Source of the DNA: Mucilaginibacter empetricola
GTDB taxonomy: Bacteria; Bacteroidota; Bacteroidia; Sphingobacteriales; Sphingobacteriaceae
Direction: 5' to 3'
Assembly: GCF_024808665.1 (NCBI RefSeq)
Contig: NZ_JANUBZ010000001.1
Location: forward strand, 310,001 to 374,000
Length of the DNA stretch: 64,000 nt
The notes under the pieces were generated by a model, which was not told the DNA's origin, did not search any database, and saw only the letters and a list, made by a program, of their open reading frames with translations. Each line of letters begins with the position of its first letter. Position 1 is the stretch's first letter. The position numbers and the translations under genes are program-made. Below, piece by piece: positions 35,041 to 43,169 of the stretch.

Positions 35041-35634
35041 TTAATCCGGAATAATAGTAGTTGCATTGTTAAAATACAGAAAGTAAAAGTCTTTAGGCAT
35101 TTTTTTATCGAGATCAACTTTCTCATCGGTAAAGAAAACTGTACCTGTTTCAAAATGCCATTTTCCTACATAAAATAAACCGGTGTTGGGTATATTAAAG
35201 CTGACAGCGCTTAAATCTTCTTTTTTAATCAGGCCGCTGTCTATTTTAGCTTTTAGGTTGATGTTATAATCAATGTTTTTAAATATGAGTGTAGTGGTAA
35301 TCAACCCGCCATACCATTTAGCTTTCTCAAACCGGTAGGCAATTATTTTATAGGAGCCTGGTTTGGCATAAAAGCAAAAAACACTTTCTTTTCCTGCTTT
35401 GCTGTGTGTCTCTATTGGTACGGAAAACAACTCTTTTGTTTCCATATTTTTTATAATTACCAGGTGCAAATCCGAATCGTACCAAATCCCCGGTTTCCTT
35501 AAAAAGCTGCCATAAATAATGGTTTCATTTGGTTTAAGCACAGCGCCATTTTCGACGTAGGTTAAAGGAGTGATCTTTTGTGCTGCAACGGTCATGCAAA
35601 GGATCATAGCAATCCCGGTGAAAAATGCTTTCAT
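35041..35634 (-). CDS. Exported protein of unknown function
   Basis: A 197-residue protein from the ATG at 35634; a longer frame up to 35739 runs into a palindromic repeat and is rejected. Signal peptide MKAFFTGIAMILCMTVAAQ, then a beta-rich domain (NETIIYGSFLRKPGIWYDSDLHLVIIKNMETKELFSVPIET...GSYKIIAYRFEKAKWYGGLI). No family recognised. It converges with the methyltransferase gene with only 8 nt between them. Confidence 0.65.
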   Translation of the reverse strand: MKAFFTGIAMILCMTVAAQKITPLTYVENGAVLKPNETIIYGSFLRKPGIWYDSDLHLVIIKNMETKELFSVPIETHSKAGKESVFCFYAKPGSYKIIAYRFEKAKWYGGLITTTLIFKNIDYNINLKAKIDSGLIKKEDLSAVSFNIPNTGLFYVGKWHFETGTVFFTDEKVDLDKKMPKDFYFLYFNNATTIIPD

Positions 35635-35673
35635 TAGTAAAAAAGGAGTATGAAAAGGATTGGGTTTATGGGT

Positions 35674-35742
35674 GTCACCCTGAGGTACTCGAAGGGTGAG
35701 CGCAGAGGCCCTGCCCACGTGCTTCGAGTGCCTCAGCATGAC
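35674..35742. repeat. Imperfect 21-bp inverted repeat (GTCACCCTGAGG type)
   Basis: The left arm at 35674-35694 and right arm at 35722-35742 pair with a few mismatches (GTCACCCTGAGGTACTCGAAG against CTTCGAGTGCCTCAGCATGAC). Such elements, ending in the words GTCA...CTTCGAG, resemble dispersed palindromic units. Lies between two minus-strand genes. Confidence 0.6.
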
Positions 35743-35757
35743 CTCTTTTTTTAAGAT

Positions 35758-36306
35758 TTACGAATGCTTGTTGTTTATTTTACCTGCTTCTTCCAGCTCA
35801 GCATCTACCTGGTCATCGTATTTAAAGCGGTACAGCACCCATTCGTTTTTGGGTTTATAAAACATAAAAGTAAACCTGATGGGCGATTTGTCGTGCTTTA
35901 CCAAATAGCTGTAAAATACCAGGCTGGGCGTAGCGCTCTTTTGAACAATAATTTCCTTACCTGTATAATTACCAACCGATTGACGTAAGGCATCTAGTTT
36001 TCCTTTTAAAATACCTATCTGCACGGTATCAGTAAATAGTTTATTGGTGGCAAACAGATAATCAATGGCCGGGCTGGTGCCATCATCCTTATATTTTTTA
36101 AAAAAGGTGTCGATAATTGCAGTAACGGTTCGTACAGGTGGCGCTTTTACAGTCGGCGTTTTTGCAGTTATAGTTGATTTTGCATCAGATTTAGTGGCGG
36201 TTTTAGCAGAATCCTTTGTTTGTGCATTGGCAAAAAATGCGCTGCAAATTATACCTAACATTAAAAGCCATTTGTATAAATTAAAGCGTGTATTAACTTT
36301 TTTCAT
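35758..36306 (-). CDS. Exported protein of unknown function
   Basis: A 182-residue protein with a signal peptide (LYKWLLMLGIICSAFFANAQ, cleavage near residue 29), then a Thr/Lys/Ala-rich low-complexity linker (about 30-58) and a compact domain (TVTAIIDTFFKKYKDDGTSPAIDYLFATNKLF...YSYLVKHDKSPIRFTFMFYKPKNEWVLYRFKYDDQV) with a nuclear-transport-factor-2-like or DUF-type beta pattern. No named family recognised. Confidence 0.65.
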   Translation of the reverse strand: MKKVNTRFNLYKWLLMLGIICSAFFANAQTKDSAKTATKSDAKSTITAKTPTVKAPPVRTVTAIIDTFFKKYKDDGTSPAIDYLFATNKLFTDTVQIGILKGKLDALRQSVGNYTGKEIIVQKSATPSLVFYSYLVKHDKSPIRFTFMFYKPKNEWVLYRFKYDDQVDAELEEAGKINNKHS

Positions 36307-36445
36307 AAAATTATTTTAAGAGCCCTGAACTAAATATAAAGCTAAAATTTGTTTAAGCGCATTAAACTTTTAGGGGTAGATGTTTTTTACAAACATACGT
36401 TGCTTTATTTCTTTTTCAAAAAACTGATTTGCAGCATCTTTTAAA

Positions 36446-36478
36446 TAAAAAAGCCCGCTACTTATTCAAGTAGCAGGC
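36446..36478 (-). terminator. Intrinsic terminator after pdhB
   Basis: On the minus strand an 11-position stem (GCCTGCTACTT with AAGTAGCGGGC, one mismatch, loop GAAT) is followed by seven T residues. It lies 80 nt beyond the pdhB stop; between them is a CAATCAAC word repeat. Confidence 0.8.
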
Positions 36479-36557
36479 CCTGTATTTTTTAGCCAATTGT
36501 CAATGGGTTTAAAAACTAAATCAACCTAATCTAACTTAGTCAACCCAATCAACCAAT

Positions 36558-37541
36558 TTACTTAGTTACGTATAATACTTCTTTAACCGCTTTAATTACA
36601 CGCTCAGGATTTGGTAAATATTCCTGAATTAAGGTAGGAGCGTATGGCAACGGAACGTCACCACCCATAATACGCAATACCGGAGCATCTAAATAATCAA
36701 ATGCATCTTTCTGTACTTTAAAGGCAACTTCGGTAGCTATTGAGCCTAATGGCCAGCTTTCTTCAACAATTACCAAACGGTTTGTTTTTTTAACAGAAGC
36801 AATAACGGTGTCATAATCAATAGGGCGAACAGTGCGTAAGTCGATTACTTCTGCATTAATGCCTTCTTTTTCAAGCTCGGCAGCAGCAGCAATAACTACT
36901 TTCATTATTTTACCAAAGCCTACAAGGGTAACGTCAGTACCTTCTTTAACAACTTTAGCTTTACCTATTTCAATATAGTAAGTCTCTTCAGGCACTTCAC
37001 CTTTATCGCCATACATTAACTCTGATTCCATGAAAATAACCGGATCAGGATCAATGATTGCTGATTTTAATAAACCTTTTGCATCATATGGGTTTGACGG
37101 AACAACCACTTTTAAACCCGGGCAATTAGCATACCAGTTCTCAAAACACTGACTGTGTTGTGAGCTTAACATACCTGCATTACCAGTTGGGCCACGGAAA
37201 ACGATAGGAACAGAAAACTGACCGCCGCTCATTGACATAATTTTAGCTGCACCGTTAATAATCTGATCGATAGCCACTAACGAAAAGTTAAAGGTCATGA
37301 ACTCAATAATAGGGCGTAAACCGTTCATTGCTGAGCCAATGCCGATACCGGCAAAACCAGCTTCAGAGATAGGAGTATCAATTACACGTTTCTCACCAAA
37401 CTCATCAAGCATACCCTGACTTACTTTGTAGGCGCCATTATATTGGGCAACTTCTTCGCCCATAAGGTATATCTTATCATCCTTGCGCATTTCTTCGGAC
37501 ATTGCTTCACGAAGCGCTTCCCTGAACTGTATTTCTCTCAT
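36558..37541 (-). CDS. pdhB: Pyruvate dehydrogenase E1 component, beta subunit
   Basis: Transketolase-like beta chain of the E1 decarboxylase of the pyruvate dehydrogenase complex, which needs thiamine diphosphate. From the ATG at 37541 it has 327 residues; an earlier in-frame start adds an unrelated 11-residue leader. Motifs: EEVAQYNGAYKVSQGMLDEFGEKRVIDTPISEAGFAGIGIGSAMNG, IEFMTFNF, and RIMGGDVPLPYAPTLIQEYLPN. The alpha subunit is not in the window, so it is encoded elsewhere. A strong promoter lies just upstream. Confidence 0.95.
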   Translation of the reverse strand: MREIQFREALREAMSEEMRKDDKIYLMGEEVAQYNGAYKVSQGMLDEFGEKRVIDTPISEAGFAGIGIGSAMNGLRPIIEFMTFNFSLVAIDQIINGAAKIMSMSGGQFSVPIVFRGPTGNAGMLSSQHSQCFENWYANCPGLKVVVPSNPYDAKGLLKSAIIDPDPVIFMESELMYGDKGEVPEETYYIEIGKAKVVKEGTDVTLVGFGKIMKVVIAAAAELEKEGINAEVIDLRTVRPIDYDTVIASVKKTNRLVIVEESWPLGSIATEVAFKVQKDAFDYLDAPVLRIMGGDVPLPYAPTLIQEYLPNPERVIKAVKEVLYVTK

Positions 37542-37571
37542 TATATTGTTAAATGCTATTTTTTGCGAACG

Positions 37572-37601
37572 CAAATATAATCACTAATGTGTGATTTGCA
37601 A
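37572..37601 (-). promoter_or_regulatory. Promoter of pdhB
   Basis: Minus strand: TTG, 19-nt spacer, TATATTTG. This is an excellent match to the Bacteroidota consensus TTG-N19-TAnnTTTG. The predicted transcript begins near 37565, giving a leader of about 24 nt before the ATG at 37541. Confidence 0.65.
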
Positions 37602-37648
37602 TTTGTCGCGTTATTACTACAAGGTTTTTACGTTAATATGCCTTTTTT

Positions 37649-37770
37649 CAGTTGGCAGTTTCCCGTTTGCAGTAGGCAGTTATTCTTTTAGTTTGCAGTT
37701 TTCAATGCATTGTTCACTCATTTGCCGTCTATCTACCCTCTGCAAACTGCCCACTAACAACTGCAAACTA
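37649..37770. repeat. TTGCAGTT / AACTGCAA palindromic word repeat
   Basis: Left arm has TTGGCAGTTT, TTTGCAGTAGGCAGTT and TTTGCAGTTTT; the right arm ends CTGCAAACTGCCC...AACTGCAAACT, its complement. The right edge reaches the subtilase stop codon. The left arm words also occur at 9745-9790. Confidence 0.6.
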
Positions 37771-39408
37771 TTTCTTCCTCTCCCCCTTCATCTTCGAGGC
37801 TATTTGTAATGCTTTATAGGCATTAACTATGCCGCCTGTTTTTGAAAGAGATGCAAAATCAACCTTTTCGGTTTTTGAGCCTGGTCTTAAAACCATGGTG
37901 CCGTTTAGCGGCGTGGCCGATTGTAAAATAGCTTGTTTAACCTGGCTGGCACTTAAGTTAGGGTAATACTCTAATATCAGCGCTGCAATACCTGCCACAA
38001 TTGGCGATGAAAAGCTGGTGCCATCTTCGGTATTAAATTCAGCATCTTCATCAATTGAGGTAACTTTTACGCCGGGGGCAAATATGTCCACATTGTTTTT
38101 ACCGTAGTTGGAAAAGTCGGCTGCTAGTTTTTCATCCAGCTTAGGGCCCGATGCACCAACGCTGATCACATTATCAGTAGTGGTACCATCTAAATAAGTA
38201 TCATTAGGGAACTGCGGGGTTTTGTCAACGTCCTGGTTATCATTGCCCGATGCCATTACCAGCAGCACATCATGCGCAGCTGCATATTTAAAAGCCTCGT
38301 CAACCCACTCCTTATGGGGAGATATTTTTTTACCGAAGCTCATATTAATAACCTCTGCACCATGATCAACAGCAAAATGGATAGCATTAGCTATATCCTT
38401 ATCGTATTCATCGCCGTTAGGCACTGCCTTTACCGACATGATGCGCACATTATCAGCAATACCATCAATACCATAACCGTTGTTACGTACTGCGCCAATC
38501 AGTCCGGCTACACCTGTTCCGTGTGATGCATCTGGTGTTTTAAGTATGTTGTTACCATATGGTTTGCCATCGTTTGCATCCGGATCATCGCCTACAATTT
38601 TAGCGCGGGCATCCAGATCGGGATTGACGCTGTTGTTTTGTTTAGCGTAGTAGTCGGTAATATCCTTTAATATTTTAGCGTTGTTGGTATCGCCACCAAT
38701 TTGAGTAAATACCGATGCCCATACCGTTTTACTCTGGCTTATAGTATCGTTAGCAGTAGTAATACGGTCCAGATCTTTCTGATTAAAAGTTTGGTCCGAT
38801 CCCAGCTTCAATTCCCTTTTAATGTAAAAGTTAGTCGCCGAAAGCACATTAACTTCGGTAGTCAAATCTTTAATCTCAGCTTGAGCTTTGGTATAGGTTG
38901 AATCGTAATTTGCTTTTACGCTTTGCCAAAAAGCAAATTCCTTTTCTTTGCCAGCTGGTGCTGTGGTTACGTTGGCATATTTATCCTTCAGCTTAAAATA
39001 CTGACGCACTTCTTCAGTAGTTTCCGTAAAATCAACCTTGCCGCCTTTACCGCCTAAAAAGTCCCATCCGTGTACATCATCCACAAAACCATCATGATCA
39101 TCATCAATACCATTGCCCGGAATTTCTTTAGTATTTACCCATAAAATACTTTTCAGGTCGGTTTGATTAGTGTCGATACCGCTATCAATAGTAGTAACAA
39201 TAACCGTTTTGCTTTTTTTACCTTTCAAAAACAGGTAAGCCTGGTTTAAGCTTACGCCATAAAAGCCATCCGTTTTTAAATCCATCTGATGCCATGTTTT
39301 CGGCGGATCAGGTTCCGGTTTAGCTACTTCCTGTGCGGAAGCGTTTAGGGTGATAAACAAGGCTCCGCATAACAGGGAGCTTAAAGCGTAGGTACGTAGT
39401 TTATTCAT
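37768..39408 (-). CDS. Exported S8 (subtilisin-like) serine peptidase with inserted helical domain
   Basis: A 546-residue secreted subtilase. Signal peptide to about residue 25 (LFITLNASAQ). Catalytic Asp75 (VTTIDSGID), His296 (DASHGTGVAGLIGA) and Ser465 (DGTSFSSPIVAGIAAL) are all present. The Asp and His are 221 residues apart, far more than the roughly 30-60 of ordinary subtilases, because a charged helical insert (about 130-270) separates them. Preceded upstream by a long word-repeat palindrome. Substrate unknown. Confidence 0.92.
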   Translation of the reverse strand: MNKLRTYALSSLLCGALFITLNASAQEVAKPEPDPPKTWHQMDLKTDGFYGVSLNQAYLFLKGKKSKTVIVTTIDSGIDTNQTDLKSILWVNTKEIPGNGIDDDHDGFVDDVHGWDFLGGKGGKVDFTETTEEVRQYFKLKDKYANVTTAPAGKEKEFAFWQSVKANYDSTYTKAQAEIKDLTTEVNVLSATNFYIKRELKLGSDQTFNQKDLDRITTANDTISQSKTVWASVFTQIGGDTNNAKILKDITDYYAKQNNSVNPDLDARAKIVGDDPDANDGKPYGNNILKTPDASHGTGVAGLIGAVRNNGYGIDGIADNVRIMSVKAVPNGDEYDKDIANAIHFAVDHGAEVINMSFGKKISPHKEWVDEAFKYAAAHDVLLVMASGNDNQDVDKTPQFPNDTYLDGTTTDNVISVGASGPKLDEKLAADFSNYGKNNVDIFAPGVKVTSIDEDAEFNTEDGTSFSSPIVAGIAALILEYYPNLSASQVKQAILQSATPLNGTMVLRPGSKTEKVDFASLSKTGGIVNAYKALQIASKMKGERKK

Positions 39409-39410
39409 AG

Positions 39411-39611
39411 TGGTTGATTGAGTGAGTAGTTGATTATGTTAAGTAAGTTGATTAAGTTGGATTGAGTTGATTATATTAAGTAAGTTGATTAAGAGAGTGG
39501 TTGCTGCATAAGAGTTTTAATATATCTGAAATATTTTTAACTCAATCAACCTAATCTAACCCAATCAACTTAATCAACCCAACCTCAACTCAATCAACTA
39601 CTCACTAAAAT
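39411..39611. repeat. Long palindrome of CAATCAAC words
   Basis: Almost the whole gap between the subtilase start and the ALDH stop. The left half repeats TTGATTAAGTTGGATTGAG-like words, the right half AATCAACCTAATCTAACC-like complements. The outer ends are a perfect 15-bp inverted repeat (39421-39435 with 39592-39606). The same words occur at 36515-36555. Confidence 0.75.
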
Positions 39612-41153
39612 TTATAAATCAAATTTAATTCCTTGTGCCAAGGGTAACGTTTTTGAGTAATTAATAGTATTGGTTTGGCGCCTCATATACACTTTCCATG
39701 CGTCAGAGCCTGATTCACGACCTCCGCCGGTTTCTTTTTCGCCACCAAAGGCGCCGCCAATTTCTGCTCCTGATGTACCGATGTTCACATTGGCAATGCC
39801 GCAGTCAGAACCGGCAGATGATAGAAATTGTTCTGCCTCGCGCAAATTCCCTGTCATTATTGCTGATGACAAGCCTTGCGGAACACCATTTTGCAAGGCG
39901 ATAGCTTCATCAAGCGTTTTATATTTAATAAGATACAGAATGGGCGCAAATGTTTCGTGTTGCACTATATGGTAGTGATTTTCAACTTCAGCCACACATG
40001 GTTTTACATAACAGCCCGATGTATAGTCATTGCCTGTTAACGCACCACCTTCAACCACAAATTGGCCACCCTCTGCCTTGCATTTTTCAATCGAATCGAG
40101 GTAAAGCTTCACGGCATCTTTATCAATCAGCGGACCCATATGATTATGTTCATCCAGCGGGTTACCAATGCGGATCTGTTTGTAGGCATTTACCAGTTTT
40201 TGCGTAAACGACGTGTAAACACTTTCGTGAATAATTAAACGGCGGGTACTGGTACAACGCTGACCGGCAGTGCCCACGGCGCCAAATACAGCACCAACAA
40301 GAGCCATATCTAAATCAGCATCCTCGGTAATAATAATAGCGTTGTTACCGCCAAGTTCCAATAAGCTTTTACCTAACCTCGCGCCAACTGCTTTGCCTAC
40401 AGCTTTACCCATACGGGTTGAGCCTGTGGCCGATACCAATGGCACACGGGTATCATTAGCCATTAATTCGCCAACCTCACGGTCGCCAATTACCAGGCAG
40501 CTTACGCCTTCTTCAATATTATGTTTTTTAAATACTTCCTGCGCAATGTGCTGGCAGGCAATAGCCGTAAGTGGTGTTTTTTCGGAGGGCTTCCAAATGC
40601 ACACATCGCCACAAACCCAGGCCAGCATAGCGTTCCAGCTCCATACAGCTACCGGAAAGTTAAATGCCGAGATGATACCTACTATACCCAGCGGATGGTA
40701 TTGCTCATACATGCGGTGCTGCGGCCGCTCACTGTGCATGGTTAAGCCATAAAGCTGGCGACTTAAACCAACGGCAAAATCGGCAATGTCAATCATCTCC
40801 TGCACCTCGCCATAGCCTTCCTGCAGGCTCTTGCCCATCTCGTAGGATACCAGTTTGCCCAGGTCCTCCTTTTTTTCGCGCAGGGCATTGCCAATTTCGC
40901 GCACTATTTCGCCACGCTTGGGGGCGGGTATGGTGCGCCAGGTAACAAAAGCCTTTGCAGCTTGCCCAACCACCTGGTTATAGTTGGCTGAGTCGGCTAT
41001 TTTAACCGATGCTATTTTTTTACCATCAACAGGCGATACAATATCTTTTATAACGGCATTGCTGCTGCTACCCCACTGATTTCCTGTACTAAATGCTTCA
41101 TTAATGTCGTTTATATGTAAACGATTAAGAATATCTGAAATATTAAGACTCAT
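39612..41153 (-). CDS. ALDH7-type aldehyde dehydrogenase (alpha-aminoadipic semialdehyde dehydrogenase-like)
   Basis: NAD-dependent aldehyde dehydrogenase, 513 residues from the ATG at 41153; a TTG 18 nt upstream lies inside a TAnnTTTG-like element and is rejected. Motifs: ELGGNNAIIITEDADLDMALVGAVFGAVGTAGQRCTSTRRLIIHES, containing the catalytic Glu and the Cys, the exact hallmark of the antiquitin (ALDH7A1) branch. Relatives oxidise alpha-aminoadipic semialdehyde in lysine catabolism. No other lysine catabolism gene is nearby, so that role is inferred from the family only. Confidence 0.92.
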   Translation of the reverse strand: MSLNISDILNRLHINDINEAFSTGNQWGSSSNAVIKDIVSPVDGKKIASVKIADSANYNQVVGQAAKAFVTWRTIPAPKRGEIVREIGNALREKKEDLGKLVSYEMGKSLQEGYGEVQEMIDIADFAVGLSRQLYGLTMHSERPQHRMYEQYHPLGIVGIISAFNFPVAVWSWNAMLAWVCGDVCIWKPSEKTPLTAIACQHIAQEVFKKHNIEEGVSCLVIGDREVGELMANDTRVPLVSATGSTRMGKAVGKAVGARLGKSLLELGGNNAIIITEDADLDMALVGAVFGAVGTAGQRCTSTRRLIIHESVYTSFTQKLVNAYKQIRIGNPLDEHNHMGPLIDKDAVKLYLDSIEKCKAEGGQFVVEGGALTGNDYTSGCYVKPCVAEVENHYHIVQHETFAPILYLIKYKTLDEAIALQNGVPQGLSSAIMTGNLREAEQFLSSAGSDCGIANVNIGTSGAEIGGAFGGEKETGGGRESGSDAWKVYMRRQTNTINYSKTLPLAQGIKFDL

Positions 41154-41390
41154 AATTGTTACTTTTGCCAAAGGTAAAAATCTTTAAGGCAATTTTTTAT
41201 TAACTCATCCTTTGCCCGCAAAATGATTTGCGTTAATTATCAAGGCTTTGTATAAACACCTGTTAACAATGTTTGAATGTTAATAACTAAATTACGCCAA
41301 AAACGTTTATTACTTGTATTTTGAACTCAGTTAAGCTTAATAAGCGATTTTATAAACCTTGACCGAGTTGTTGTTCTGAAACAAAATTGA

Positions 41391-42794
41391 ATGGAAGAAG
41401 AATTTGAATTTGGTTTTACCGAAGATCCAAAGTTTTCGGTAGAGCGGTACGAAGAAATGATTCGTAATCATGATCAGTACTTTTTTGATGCCCAGGCGTT
41501 TGAGAACATTATCGACTACTACATCGAAAAGAACGATCCGCCTAAAGCTTTGCAGGTTGCAGAGTATGCCCTTAACCAGCACCCTTTTGCAGCAATATTC
41601 CTGATTAAGCAAGCCCAACTTTTGGTAATTGCCAATAAAGTTGCCGATGCATTTGCCGCGCTCGAAAAAGCCGCTATGCTCGAAGCATCCGACCCGGATA
41701 TTTATTTAATCCGCGGTAATATTTATGAGAGCCAGGAACGCTACGGCGAGGCACTCGAAAACTACGAAAAGGCACTTGATTTAGCCGAAGAAACAGATGA
41801 GGTGCTTTTGCATATTGCCTACGTTTACCAAAACATGGGCGATTATGAAACGGCCATTACCTATCTGAAGCTGTGCCTGAAACAGAACATGGAAAATCAA
41901 GATGCCCTATACGAACTGGCATTTTGCTATGATGTGCTGGATAATCAGCAAGAAAGCGTTTCGTTTTATCAGCAATATATCGATAATGAGCCGTATAGCT
42001 ACGCTGCTTGGTATAACCTGGGCAACGCCTTTACCAAGCTGAGCCTGTTTGAAAAAGCCATCGATGCTTACGATTACGCCATATTGATTAAAGACAACTT
42101 TGCATCGGCCTATTTTAACAAGGGCAATGCACTGGTGAATCTGGAAAAATATGCCGAAGCGATAGAGGTTTACCGCCATACCTTTGAGTATGAGCAGCCT
42201 AATGCTGATACCTATTGTGCCATTGGCGAATGCTACGAAAAGCTGGAGCAAATGGACGATGCCCGTGCCTTTTACAAAAAATCAGTAAAAATGGATCCTA
42301 AACTGGCTGATGCCTGGTTTGGAATAGGTGTTACGCTTGATTTTGAAGAACGCTACTTTGAAGCACTTCACTTTTATAAAAAAGCGCTCGATCTGGATAT
42401 CGCTAATGCCGATTACTGGTTTGCCATTGCCGATGCCGAATATAAGCTTGGCCATATGGACGAAGCCGAGCAGGCTTATGAAAAAGTAGTAGAGCTTAAC
42501 CCAATTGATGTGGATGCCTGGCTGGATTACTCGTCTATTTTGTACGAGCAGCAACGCTTGCAGGATGCTATCGAGGTAATAGCCCAGGCCATAAAAAACA
42601 ATCCCGAGGCTGCCGAGCTGTATTACCGTATGGTAGCTTATTTGTTTGCCAAAGGCGAATACAACGAAGCGTTAAACAACCTGGAAATGGCTTTATCAGC
42701 CGATCCGGAAAAACATTATATCCTGTTTGATTATTTGCCTCAGCTGCAAAAAAACAAGGTAATTGTTGATATAATTAACAGGTATACTAAATAA
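41391..42794 (+). CDS. Cytosolic TPR-repeat protein
   Basis: A 467-residue protein composed almost wholly of tetratricopeptide repeats (about twelve), with the canonical pattern seen in YLIRGNIYESQERYGEALENYEKALDLAEETDE, AWYNLGNAFTKLSLFEKAIDAYDYAILIKD and ADAWFGIGVTLDFEERYFEALHFYKKALDLD. No signal peptide or membrane segment. The N-terminal MEEEFEFGFTEDPKFSVERYEEMI is acidic. Proteins of this type are scaffolds for other proteins. Highly conserved in Bacteroidota as I recall; exact role not known. Confidence 0.9.
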   Translation: MEEEFEFGFTEDPKFSVERYEEMIRNHDQYFFDAQAFENIIDYYIEKNDPPKALQVAEYALNQHPFAAIFLIKQAQLLVIANKVADAFAALEKAAMLEASDPDIYLIRGNIYESQERYGEALENYEKALDLAEETDEVLLHIAYVYQNMGDYETAITYLKLCLKQNMENQDALYELAFCYDVLDNQQESVSFYQQYIDNEPYSYAAWYNLGNAFTKLSLFEKAIDAYDYAILIKDNFASAYFNKGNALVNLEKYAEAIEVYRHTFEYEQPNADTYCAIGECYEKLEQMDDARAFYKKSVKMDPKLADAWFGIGVTLDFEERYFEALHFYKKALDLDIANADYWFAIADAEYKLGHMDEAEQAYEKVVELNPIDVDAWLDYSSILYEQQRLQDAIEVIAQAIKNNPEAAELYYRMVAYLFAKGEYNEALNNLEMALSADPEKHYILFDYLPQLQKNKVIVDIINRYTK

Positions 42795-43121
42795 ATGAGA
42801 GGATGTGCAGATTTGCGGATGTGAAAATGTGCAGATGCAAAATAGTTAGATGCTTAGATAAATATGCAACGCAGAATTTATACCCAGTGTATTAATTCTG
42901 CGTTTTTTATTGAAAAACACACTCATTCGTCTTCAATATAATTCTTTAAGATTTACGCATTAATTCAATCTTCAAATACGTAAATCAACACATCCGCACA
43001 TTTTTTTCAAATGCGCACATCTCCACATTTTCATATCCGCACATTCCCTCATCTGCACATCGGATTCGTAACATTAATTTAACATCCGCACATTTGCACA
43101 TCCGCACATTTTTAATGACCT
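42795..43121. repeat. Long palindrome of GATGTGCAGAT / CCGCACAT words
   Basis: No gene in this stretch. Left arm (42796-42836) repeats GGATGTGCAGATTTGCGG-like words; the right arm (42985-43115) repeats CCGCACAT, CATCCGCACAT and related complements many times with irregular spacing. The middle holds CAGAATTTATACCCAGTG...AATTCTGCG, a further small hairpin. Confidence 0.7.
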
Positions 43122-43169
43122 TTGCGGCCATTAGAACTTTTAGTTATAGTCTATAACCGGTTTAAAATA

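Noticed and set aside
40270..40752. A 160-codon frame antisense to the ALDH7-type gene
   Set aside because: Shadow frame; the dehydrogenase on the minus strand has all catalytic motifs.
42985..43115. CCGCACAT units resembling a CRISPR array
   Set aside because: Units are too short, spacing is irregular, spacers are not of constant length, and no cas gene is near.
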